A stretch of 64,000 bases of DNA from Candidatus Melainabacteria bacterium (GTDB taxonomy: Bacteria > Cyanobacteriota > Vampirovibrionia > Obscuribacterales > Obscuribacteraceae), in NCBI GenBank assembly GCA_003151275.1, contig PLXC01000086.1, positions 1-64,000 of the forward strand, written 5' to 3'. This document shows, one piece after another, positions 16,580 through 24,587 of the stretch (position 1 is the first letter of the stretch; the number at the start of each line of letters is the position of its first letter). The position numbers and the translations under genes were made by a program. Under the pieces are notes generated by a model. That model was not told the DNA's origin. It worked only from the letters and a program-made list of their open reading frames with translations, and ran no database searches.

Positions 16580-18325
16580 TCATGCGTGGTAGCGGCAAAA
16601 TCTGTACAAAACAATGTCGCCTGGAACCTTGCCACTATGCAAAATTATTTCTGTGCTTCCCTTGAACAACTTTTGGTATTCATTCTCGGGCATACTCAGC
16701 CACTGGCTAACACTCTGTCCATCCAGATCGAACCAAATTAAAGCCTGGTAGAGGCGCTTATTGTTCTTATTCTTTATTCGTAAATTTTCAATCCGTGCGA
16801 ATGCTGCCTTTCCGAACTGCGCCAGTTTTCGATGTTTTAATGGTGTCAAAAGAATTTTAAGCAAGCAGGCAATAACTATCGCGGCCCAAAAGAGCGTCCA
16901 ATAAATTGTGCCATTCGCACCCCAGGCCGCAGACATAAACATTAACCATAGTGCAGGATTTAAACCCATCAGCAAGAGAAGATCTGGTGGACTGATCCGC
17001 CCGCAATTTTTGTTCCACTTAACTTGGCGCGGCATCTGACTCAGCACAAGTTCTAAGGGAAGTTGAGGTGCCGATTTTGGTGGGCTAAGAGGTGAGTTGG
17101 CGTTCATAGAATTCATCACAGGTCCAAGTTTCGTGCCTGATTTCTGAACGGTTACTTGAGACAGAATTGGCGTGTGCCAAACGTAAGGTTGGATTGGTTT
17201 GGCTGGAACCGTCCATGATTTAGGCACCGCTGTTGGTGCGGGCAGCGCTGTTTGTGAGGCGATGACTTGAGCGTTGCTCAAGTTTGAATTCGCAAGGGCG
17301 TCAGCATTTGCTTGCTGAAGCCAGTCGGGCAGATTACCTCTGACCAAACGGGCACCGCTTTTAACGCCCGGGACATGCTCTGAAATTGGATGCAGTTCAT
17401 GATCCCTAATGTGAGGCACTGGAAATTGAAGATGAGGAACACTTTTTAAGTCGTTTTTCAACTGCAATCGGATAAAGCGTCCTAAGTTTTTTACTTCTAA
17501 ATTTTCGTGCTTTTCTAGTGCTGCAAATGCGGCTGAGTGCAGTGGGTCGGTAAAGTCCGCTTGCCGAAAGAGTAAGCAATCATCTCCACCGCCGAGCTGG
17601 TGCAGCAAGCGCGAGTCAATTTGCAATGCCCGAATTGATGCGAATATTACCCACGCTGAAAAATTGTCCAAGTAGGCACCGAAGTGATGCGCGGCACGTT
17701 CAGGATGTTGATAATTGCGATGTCCAAGCTCATTGGCCAAATATCCGTTCATCGACGGAACATACATACCATCGTAGTCAACTAAGCGAAGTTCATTTTT
17801 ACATACAAGTATATTGCCGTGCTGTAGATCACCATGGGCGATACCTGCACGGCGCAACTCGCTCATCATTGTCGCAAATTTGGTTAGCAGCTCTCCAAGC
17901 TTGGCCGGGTTTGCCAGGTTGTCGACGATGTAATCATCAAGTGTTTCGCCAGAGAGCCAGTCCATCTTAAGTGCAGGCAGCCATTCACCGTGGATTTTGA
18001 TCCCTTCTTTGAGAAAATCAAAGCTTACCGTGTAGGGCAGATCGTCGTGTTGTACAAAGTCTGAAATGAGAGCGTAGCGCTCTTCTTGATCGCGAATGTT
18101 GCGGAGAAACAAGCGAATTGCGTGGTCTCTGTGCTGGCAGTGCATCCTGTAAACGGATGCAAACGAGCCGGTTATAGATCTAGGCAATCCGAGTTTGTTT
18201 GTGTACGGTAGTCCAGACTTTAATTCAGGATCGCTCAAGTTCAGCTGCGGAACTTGAATAGCCTCATTGTAATCCTGTGGCGTCGGCCACCAGATCAGCT
18301 TCGTTTCTGTGGTTTGTCTATGCAA
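16580..18325 (-). CDS. Protein kinase-like membrane protein (YegI-like)
   Basis: A 581-residue protein with an N-terminal kinase fold and a membrane-anchored C-terminus. It opens with WWPTPQDYNEAIQ. A glycine loop (TGSFASVYRM) is followed by HAIRLF, the catalytic loop HGDLQHGN, the metal-binding VDYDGMYVP, and GHRNYQHPER. These spellings match the YegI-like Ser/Thr kinase family, in which I believe an Arg commonly replaces the usual VAIK lysine. Residues about 310-430 are a proline/serine-rich linker. Two hydrophobic helices follow near 465-510, then a cytoplasmic-type tail. Substrate unknown; partner phosphatase or von Willebrand genes sometimes seen with this family are absent. Confidence 0.78.
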   Translation of the reverse strand: MHRQTTETKLIWWPTPQDYNEAIQVPQLNLSDPELKSGLPYTNKLGLPRSITGSFASVYRMHCQHRDHAIRLFLRNIRDQEERYALISDFVQHDDLPYTVSFDFLKEGIKIHGEWLPALKMDWLSGETLDDYIVDNLANPAKLGELLTKFATMMSELRRAGIAHGDLQHGNILVCKNELRLVDYDGMYVPSMNGYLANELGHRNYQHPERAAHHFGAYLDNFSAWVIFASIRALQIDSRLLHQLGGGDDCLLFRQADFTDPLHSAAFAALEKHENLEVKNLGRFIRLQLKNDLKSVPHLQFPVPHIRDHELHPISEHVPGVKSGARLVRGNLPDWLQQANADALANSNLSNAQVIASQTALPAPTAVPKSWTVPAKPIQPYVWHTPILSQVTVQKSGTKLGPVMNSMNANSPLSPPKSAPQLPLELVLSQMPRQVKWNKNCGRISPPDLLLLMGLNPALWLMFMSAAWGANGTIYWTLFWAAIVIACLLKILLTPLKHRKLAQFGKAAFARIENLRIKNKNNKRLYQALIWFDLDGQSVSQWLSMPENEYQKLFKGSTEIILHSGKVPGDIVLYRFCRYHA

Positions 18326-18578
18326 CTGGACACCGGTCTAACCAACCATGACCTTTCATACCCATTTCGAATCGATCGCCGCGCAGCTTAACTCTGCCGC
18401 GGATGGCATCGGCTGAGATCTCATTCCCTGTTATTGAAATTGCACAAGGCTCCGGCTCTTTATTGGATTTCCCTTTCTTACAACCCATCATAGTGTTCCA
18501 GCTCTACCAAACATCTGGCGTTAAGCATTGTTTTGCCTTGTGGAAAGAGGGAAACAGCACGCAAGAAGGAGCGCTTGA

Positions 18579-18830
18579 TTGACAGAACTGATAAGTAAGG
18601 ACGGATTGCCAACAGCGATACCCGTGAACTACGCAACTCAAAAGCAGGGGTTAGTCCGGTGAACAAATCTGGCATATAGTGGTGCCCTGGCGGAGGAGAG
18701 CGTGCGTGCTTTCGTCGAAGGTGCCGACTGCGTCCTGGCTATCGGCGCCCTGGCAACTGATTTCAATCCGGGGGCCTGGACTGAACCATTGTCTTGGTTT
18801 CCACTCTGCTGCGAATCTCCAACTCATTGA
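18579..18830 (+). pseudogene. Remnant of a thiamine-diphosphate-dependent 2-keto acid decarboxylase
   Basis: In one plus-strand frame, interrupted by a stop at 18660-18662, the translation reads LTELISKDGLPTAIPV and then YSGALAEESVRAFVEGAD, CVLAIGALATDFNPGAWT. This is the central domain signature of indolepyruvate/pyruvate decarboxylases (LIEKTGLP..., YxGxxS...VRxFVExxDxVLxIGxxxTDFNxGxFT). A further stop lies just upstream. Only about 80 codons of a protein normally near 550 residues remain; no ThDP-binding motif is left. Its end overlaps the GH31 stop region on the other strand. Confidence 0.65.
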
Positions 18831-21181
18831 GTGCGTAAGTTAATCGCTGTGCTGGGCAGGGGTTTCTCTGCATTGTCCCGGGTGGATGTTGATGTCGCTT
18901 TGCCGTCCTTGAACCTGATTGTGAAGTGTTCGCAGGCTCCGTTTAGGTAAGCCGGCGTAATGCCGTCGTCTTGGTACAAATGACCAACTGCAGCACCATC
19001 TTTATCTGGATAGACGTCGTATTTGATCGTATCGCCGCCAGGCTGTCCAACAAAATCGACTGCCGGTCCGGTCGGCAAGATGCTGCCCGCCTTGACGAAC
19101 AACGGCACCGTATCTAGTGGCGCATCAACTGAAATGTACTGGCCGCCCTCATATTTTTTACCAGTGAAATAGTCGTACCATTGACCTCGAGGAAGATAGA
19201 GATCGCGCTTTGTGACGCCAGGATGCAGCACCGGTGCAGCCAAAAGCGCACTGCCGACCATGAATTCATCGTCGATATCGAGGGCATTGTAGTCGTCTTG
19301 GTCCTCAAGAATCAGCGGACGGAACCAGGGCGCACCTGTCTCATGCGCTTCTGCCAGCACGGTGTAGAGAAAGGGCAAAAGGTGATATCGCAACTGTACG
19401 AATTTGCGGATGATGTCTTCGTATCTCTTGCCGAAGCGCCAGGGTTCCTGATCGTTATGATCGACGGCGTGATGGTTTCTGCAAAATGGAGTGAGGAAAC
19501 CAATCTGATATGAACGTGTCAAGAACTCCCCGTCGCTTCGCCCCATGTAGCCTCCGAGATCGGCTCCGACAAAGCTCTCGCCACTAAGACCGAGTGTTTC
19601 AAACATCGGGATACTTAGTGCCAGGGCGTCCCAGCTTGCGTTGCTGTCACCGGTCCACATGGTGGCATAGCGCTGGATGCCGGCGTAGCCGCTGCGCGTG
19701 ATCACATATGGACGCTCGTTCGGGTGCAAGCGCTGCAGCCCTTCGTAGGTCGCCTTGCACTCTAGAAAGCCGAAAAGATTGCGCATCTTTGCGTGTTTTG
19801 AATGTTCTCCATCGTCGTAGTTGACGACGTCCTTCCACTTGCCGCCGTCGCGGCTCTGGAAATCAGCGGGCTCGTTCATGTCGTTCCAGATGCCAGAGAC
19901 TCCTGCATCCAACAAGGTTTTGTGTTGGTCGCCCCACCACTTCGCTGCACCAGGGATGGTGTAATCGACAAAGACTGATTTTCCGGGCCAGACCTCTCCG
20001 ACATATGTTTCACCATTTGTTTGTTTGAGGAAGTAATTGTGCACGGTGCCCTCATTAAACACACTGTAGGTGCCGCCGGGTTCATACTTCACACCCGGGT
20101 CGATGATCGTCACGGCCTTCACGCCCTGTTCGTTCAGCCACTTAATCATCCCTTTCGGATCAGGAAAACGCTCGTGGTTCCAGGTGAAGACGCGGTAGGC
20201 ATCCATATAATGAATGTCAAAGTGCAAAACATCCAGGGGAATATTTTCTTTCTTATAACGCGTGATCACGTCTCTGACTTGCTGTTCGTTGGCATAGCTG
20301 TAGCGGCTCTGTTGATTTCCCAGTGCCCACTTGGGCGGCAGCGGCATGCGTCCGGTAAGCTCGGTGTAGCGGCTGAGAATCTTCTTTATGGAAGGACCAT
20401 AAAAAAAGTAGTAATTCATTTCGCCGCCATCGGCTTGGAAGATAACATGCTCAGGATCTCTTGATGACAGATCGAAGTGTATGCGATAGCTGTTGTCGAA
20501 GAAGATGCCATAGGCAGACCCGCGCCAACCTGCATCGACAGGATCCATCAAAAGTCCGATGTAGAAGGGGATGCTTTGATAGATCGGATCTCGACCGATG
20601 AGATAGCCGGGTGTGTCCGAACTCCACATCTCATAAGCGTCATGGCGCTTATCCAGATGTGCCGCCTTTTCCCCCAGGCCGTAGAAGTGCTCTTCCGATC
20701 CTATCGTCTTTGCTGCTGCCACCGCACCTGATGTCGGGTCGTAGTGCATCGGAAGTCCGTCGGCGTTGATTAATCGCCCACTGTGCGCGTCATAAAATAG
20801 AACGCGCAAAGGCTTCCGGATGACTACGACGCGCAATTCGGATGTGGCGAGCGAGAAGTCATCCTTAGACTCCGAAACCTTGAAGGGGACCTTATCCCAA
20901 TCTGTGCGAGCAATTGCCCATGAATGATCGTGTTGCGGCAGACTGGTCTGAAAAGCAGCGCGCACGCGCACCAGATCTGGTGCCAGCACTTGCAGGCGCA
21001 CTTGGCTGTGATCGTCACAATCGATCACCACGCCATCAGCCGTTTTTGTCATACCGGCAAAATTGCCAATCGCGCGCATGCCCGTCAACTCCACAGCCAA
21101 TGCCACCGCCTGACTTGACAGCATCAGTAGGCACACGAACAACGGGTATAGCACTAATTTCAACATTGCTTGGTTTCGCAT
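18824..21181 (-). CDS. Secreted glycoside hydrolase family 31 (alpha-glucosidase type)
   Basis: A 785-residue exported enzyme. Residues 1 to about 30 are a signal peptide (hydrophobic LKLVLYPLFVCLLML, then SQAVALA). The N-terminal beta domain leads to EEHFYGLGEKAAHLDKR and the GH31 barrel. The nucleophile is in GIWNDMNEP near residue 430 and the acid/base Asp in MWTGDSNASW near 509. A C-terminal beta-sandwich has the DDG motif (YQDDGIT). The family hydrolyses alpha-glucosides or alpha-xylosides from the non-reducing end. AAGGA precedes the ATG by five bases. It is a single gene; neighbours are remnants, so substrate context is lacking. Confidence 0.93.
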   Translation of the reverse strand: MRNQAMLKLVLYPLFVCLLMLSSQAVALAVELTGMRAIGNFAGMTKTADGVVIDCDDHSQVRLQVLAPDLVRVRAAFQTSLPQHDHSWAIARTDWDKVPFKVSESKDDFSLATSELRVVVIRKPLRVLFYDAHSGRLINADGLPMHYDPTSGAVAAAKTIGSEEHFYGLGEKAAHLDKRHDAYEMWSSDTPGYLIGRDPIYQSIPFYIGLLMDPVDAGWRGSAYGIFFDNSYRIHFDLSSRDPEHVIFQADGGEMNYYFFYGPSIKKILSRYTELTGRMPLPPKWALGNQQSRYSYANEQQVRDVITRYKKENIPLDVLHFDIHYMDAYRVFTWNHERFPDPKGMIKWLNEQGVKAVTIIDPGVKYEPGGTYSVFNEGTVHNYFLKQTNGETYVGEVWPGKSVFVDYTIPGAAKWWGDQHKTLLDAGVSGIWNDMNEPADFQSRDGGKWKDVVNYDDGEHSKHAKMRNLFGFLECKATYEGLQRLHPNERPYVITRSGYAGIQRYATMWTGDSNASWDALALSIPMFETLGLSGESFVGADLGGYMGRSDGEFLTRSYQIGFLTPFCRNHHAVDHNDQEPWRFGKRYEDIIRKFVQLRYHLLPFLYTVLAEAHETGAPWFRPLILEDQDDYNALDIDDEFMVGSALLAAPVLHPGVTKRDLYLPRGQWYDYFTGKKYEGGQYISVDAPLDTVPLFVKAGSILPTGPAVDFVGQPGGDTIKYDVYPDKDGAAVGHLYQDDGITPAYLNGACEHFTIRFKDGKATSTSTRDNAEKPLPSTAINLRTQ

Positions 21182-21791
21182 GACATTCCTTGTCGGTGGT
21201 GGCTGGAGCGGGGCATTGCCAATCGGGTGATCGGAGTGCGCAAGGTCCTTCGTCCGTTTCCTTCGCAGCTAATATTTTAGACGGAGTCGATCAAATACAG
21301 GTCAAGCGTCCGAAAATCCGGCTGCTTTTCGCCGGTCGAGTTGGAGACGAGAAAGTCTTCAACTTTTCAATCGCTAAAACGAATCTCTCAGAGCAAAGCA
21401 CAGCATTCCAGAATCGATGTTTGGCCAAGCCCATTTTCGCTGCCGATTACAGTCACGTGTGGATCTGTGGATAGCTTGGGACCCCGGAAATGAATTTCGA
21501 GGTTGTCAACACCTTTGTAGTTCTCAATATGAAGCGACTTGAGGGCGCATCTTCAAGGGATCGGGCAGCTGTTGTCGTTTTATTCGAGCCGTCACTTGGC
21601 AAAACCCGCAGATAGAGAACTAATCCAAGTATACAGGCAGCCGATAGACGCCGAGTTTTTAGCCATTCCCGTTCGTGTCTGGCACTGGATGAATTCATGC
21701 GAAGCAATAGGCCTGGTCCCACGCGTAAAATTCGAATTGTTTGTTTGCAGCTGGGAATATCTGTTCTTGGGCAGAAACCGTTTGGTGCCAC
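21182..21791. other. 610-bp gene-poor interval holding a decayed ATPase fragment
   Basis: No intact gene is visible between the GH31 start and the Sel1 gene. The middle holds the minus-strand AAA ATPase remnant annotated separately at 21388-21546. The remainder shows only short shadow frames. It must include promoters for the two divergent flanking genes, but I could not identify a clear consensus. Confidence 0.6.
21388..21546 (-). pseudogene. N-terminal fragment of an AAA/RecF-like ATPase
   Basis: The minus strand encodes LKSLHIENYKGVDNLEIHF, then HVTVIGSENGLGQTSILE and CCALL before a stop. This is the opening of the overcoming-lysogenization/RecF-like ATPases, whose consensus is IENFKGxxxLxIxF...VxVLIGENGxGKTSILE. 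The Walker A lysine has become Gln and one residue of the glycine loop is changed. Only about 50 codons remain, so it is certainly nonfunctional as an ATPase. The N-terminal piece lies between the GH31 and Sel1 genes. Confidence 0.6.
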
Positions 21792-23297
21792 ATGCAGATA
21801 CTCCATAGATTGACACTTTTGGCTTGCATTCTTTTGTGGAGTAGTTCTGCAGCGTTGGCGTGCTCGATGAAAGAAGCACACGAAGCATTGGAGAAGGGCG
21901 ACTATAAACAGCATGTTCAATTGTTGGAAGAACTCGGACGCCAGGGCAATGGAGACGCGCTAGATGCGCTCGGCCATCTCTATGCAAATGGCAGAATTGT
22001 GGAGCGGGATCCGAAAAAGGCGCACGAGTTGTTTGTAAAAGGTTATGCCGCTGGATCGCTGTACGCTTTGTGCCACCTCGGATGGTGCTACGAGTTCGGT
22101 GCCGATGTAGAAAAGAATCCAGCCAAGGCAAAAGAGTTGTGGGAAACCGCTGACCGAAAGGGCTTCGATCGTGCGCCTTTGTTTCTTGCCGATTACTATT
22201 GCTCGGGCACTAAGGAATATACCAAAGCCATAGAGCTAATGGAGAAGTCCATTACACGCGGCTGCACTGACGCTTCGTACGAACTATCTAACATGTACGC
22301 GGACGGCTTGGGAGTTGCGAAAGACGAAAAGAAGGCACAGAAGCTATGCACGGATGCAGCTGAAGCAGGCTCCACAAGGGCAATATACGAGCTAGCCTAC
22401 AATTATGAGTATGGTGAAAGGGGATTGCCGATAGACCACAAGCTTGCTAACGAGTGGGCTGAGAAAGGCATCGCAAAAGGAAACGGAGACTGTCAGGCTC
22501 TTCTGGCACACATGTATGTGTATGGAACGGGAGCTCAGGCTAACGCTGAAAAAGGACTTGAGCTGTATCGCAAAGCTGTTGAACAGCGCGTTCCATGGGC
22601 CTTGTTGAGCTTGGGCAAATTGTACGCAAGTGGTGAGCACGTCGAGAAGGACACGACCAAGGCGCGCGAGTTGTTTCAGCTTGCGGTGGACAGAGACTAT
22701 GGTCCTGCACAGAACGAACTCGGCAACATGATACAGAGAGGCACCGATGGAAGCAAACCCGATCCGAAAGCCGCATTCGCGCTATATCTCAAAGCGGCGC
22801 AAAAGGGACTCGACTATGCCCAATACAACGCCGGCAAAGCTTTGCAAGACGGCAACGGTGTCGCGCGCGATTCAAAAACTGCCCGCCTCTGGTATGAGGC
22901 TGCCGTCAAAAAAGGCAATCCTCATGCTTGCAATCAACTCTCTATGATGTATTTGTTTGGCACCACCGATGGTATTGCACAAAACATAAAAGAGGGAGTG
23001 CGACTGCGTCTCAAAGGAGCCGGCTTGGGCTGCCCCTTCGCCCAATCAAACCTCGCCAGCAACTACGAACTAGGCAAACACTTCAAAAAAGACATGAAGC
23101 AAGCCCTCTACTGGTACAAAAAGTCCGCCGACCAGAACGCCGAAGACTGGGTCCCCAACCACCTCGGCGAACTTTACGAAAAAGGAGAGGGCGTCCCGCG
23201 AGATAGGGCGTTAGCGATCTCCTATTACGAACGCGCCGCCAAACTCGGCAACCAAAGCGCAAAGCATCGATTGCAAGAACTTGGACGGAAGCCGTGA
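21792..23297 (+). CDS. Secreted Sel1-like repeat protein
   Basis: A 501-residue protein. The N-terminus (LTLLACILLWSSSAALA) is a signal peptide, followed by about a dozen Sel1-like repeats of roughly 36 residues with the A-x-x-x-L-G-x-x-Y-x-x-G pattern, for example GDALDALGHLYANGRIVE. Sel1 arrays are protein-binding solenoids; no enzymatic domain is present. ATG 21792 is chosen because it begins the signal peptide; the open frame continues 17 codons upstream to a TTG. Its role in the envelope is unknown. Confidence 0.85.
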   Translation: MQILHRLTLLACILLWSSSAALACSMKEAHEALEKGDYKQHVQLLEELGRQGNGDALDALGHLYANGRIVERDPKKAHELFVKGYAAGSLYALCHLGWCYEFGADVEKNPAKAKELWETADRKGFDRAPLFLADYYCSGTKEYTKAIELMEKSITRGCTDASYELSNMYADGLGVAKDEKKAQKLCTDAAEAGSTRAIYELAYNYEYGERGLPIDHKLANEWAEKGIAKGNGDCQALLAHMYVYGTGAQANAEKGLELYRKAVEQRVPWALLSLGKLYASGEHVEKDTTKARELFQLAVDRDYGPAQNELGNMIQRGTDGSKPDPKAAFALYLKAAQKGLDYAQYNAGKALQDGNGVARDSKTARLWYEAAVKKGNPHACNQLSMMYLFGTTDGIAQNIKEGVRLRLKGAGLGCPFAQSNLASNYELGKHFKKDMKQALYWYKKSADQNAEDWVPNHLGELYEKGEGVPRDRALAISYYERAAKLGNQSAKHRLQELGRKP

Positions 23298-23513
23298 CCT
23301 ACGAGATGTAGACCTCTACCGCAACATCGACATCCAGTTAAACTGTAAGCACACCTTTCTTAATGAGTTGCGTGTAGGTTGGCCGGTTTTGTTTATTGAA
23401 TTTCTAGTTGACCTAAAACTCATCGTAACATTCGGTTGCATCAAACAACCAGCGTTGAGCATTGTTTGCACTCGCGGCTCGAACGACAGACTGCAGAAAG
23501 TAGTGGAGATAAC

Positions 23514-23717
23514 TTACTTGGCCTCGTCGTCGCCTCTTGTTTCAATTTCTAGACCTACCGGCGCTTCGAATGTTTCTTCTTCTCTATCATGCTTGCGCGC
23601 AGCTTTTGGTTTCTCAACGGCCTTTCTGCCGGCTCCGCTCGAAAACGCTTCGTCGCGTTCTTCGCGTGTTGGTTTCGGCTTGTCTTGGCCAGTTACTGAT
23701 TTGCTAACTTCATCCAT
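23514..23717 (-). CDS. Small highly charged hypothetical protein
   Basis: A 67-residue, strongly hydrophilic, probably disordered protein rich in Glu, Lys, Arg and Asp (KPKPTREERDEAF, KHDREEETFEAP). AGGAG lies 8 bases before the ATG, which supports translation. No family is recognised. The 217 bp between it and the Sel1 stop hold nothing I can identify. Confidence 0.55.
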   Translation of the reverse strand: MDEVSKSVTGQDKPKPTREERDEAFSSGAGRKAVEKPKAARKHDREEETFEAPVGLEIETRGDDEAK

Positions 23718-23850
23718 GATTCAATCTCCTCGGTTCCTGTTACAAGAAGTTGGATGTGTTTCTACATTCACTATCTTTTTACACTTTAGTGGCGACGGAT
23801 TCGAGTTGTGATAGTTCCAAAAGCGGACTGTGGTTGAAGGTTCAGCATGC

Positions 23851-23894
23851 GCACAGAAAAGAGCTCAGCATTAAGCTGAGCTCTAATTCTGTGC
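23851..23894 (-). terminator. Long hairpin terminator after the rhodanese gene
   Basis: An inner 9-bp perfect stem GAGCTCAGC / GCTGAGCTC with a 5-base loop is extended by outer arms GCACAGAA / TTCTGTGC separated by small bulges. On the minus strand the inner stem is followed by TTTT. It lies 59 bp past the rhodanese stop. Confidence 0.6.
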
Positions 23895-23952
23895 GTTAAG
23901 TAGCTTAGCGGTGGAGTTGATGCACCATTCACTACTTTTCCATGTGGTTAGA

Positions 23953-24372
23953 TTAGCCGCAGGAGTTCTTTGTTGATGAGCAGGAAGAAGCTTCAGACTT
24001 GCCTTCAACGGTGTAACCCTTTTCTGCAAAAGCGTTAAATCCGCCAAGCAGTTCTTGCACTCTGTAGCCCTTTTGAGCTAGCAATAATGCGCCTTTAGTA
24101 GACAAGTGGCAGGTGATGTCGTAGCAGTAAACGACAGTGTTCACGTCTTTGTTGAGCTTAGGTAGATATGCTTCTAGCTCGTCATATTGCACGTTTACAG
24201 CAGTTGGCACGTGACCTTTATTGAAGAGTTCTGTTGTGCGCAAATCGATGATTTGTACTTTTTCTTTGTTAGTGATCAACTGGTTCAGTCCAACAGGACC
24301 TGTTTCGAAAGCGAGTTTGGCTTCGAAGAATTTTGCGGCTTCGGTGGTTTCTTTTGTCAAAGTGACAGACAT
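23953..24372 (-). CDS. Single-domain rhodanese-like protein
   Basis: A 139-residue cytoplasmic protein with one rhodanese domain: VQIIDLRTTELFNKGHVPTA near residue 40, then VVYCYDITCHLST, where the first Cys sits at the catalytic persulfide position. A second Cys is in the same loop and the tail SSCSSTKNSCG has more, so it may bind metal or transfer sulfur. The variant loop CYDITCHL differs from the classical CxxGxR, which suggests a specialised rather than a thiosulfate-using enzyme. AGGAGG lies five bases before the ATG, predicting strong translation. An imperfect palindrome GTATC-6-GATAC about 110 bp upstream could be an operator. Confidence 0.85.
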   Translation of the reverse strand: MSVTLTKETTEAAKFFEAKLAFETGPVGLNQLITNKEKVQIIDLRTTELFNKGHVPTAVNVQYDELEAYLPKLNKDVNTVVYCYDITCHLSTKGALLLAQKGYRVQELLGGFNAFAEKGYTVEGKSEASSCSSTKNSCG

Positions 24373-24587
24373 TTATTCCTCCTGCGTGAGCGCAATGCCC
24401 ACGAATATCTTGGTGCGATGTAACTGATTTGATCGTATTACGCCTGGTATCTCATTGCAAGCAGGCACCCAATTGTGCTGTAGTATCCGAATTGATACCA
24501 ATGTGAATATGGGCGGCATACAGCACACGCTGTCGCGCCGAATCAGGTCTTGCAAGGCATCAATATATCATGAAAGGCAGCTTAAAA

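Noticed and set aside
16580..18325. Loss of the kinase VAIK lysine (Arg present)
   Set aside because: I believe an Arg is usual at this position in YegI-like kinases, so it is not evidence of inactivation here.
18478..18675. 65-codon minus-strand frame
   Set aside because: It is antisense to the recognisable decarboxylase remnant and shows no features of its own.
23281..23811. 176-codon plus-strand frame downstream of the Sel1 gene
   Set aside because: It is antisense to a small gene with a good ribosome-binding site and its composition is non-protein-like.
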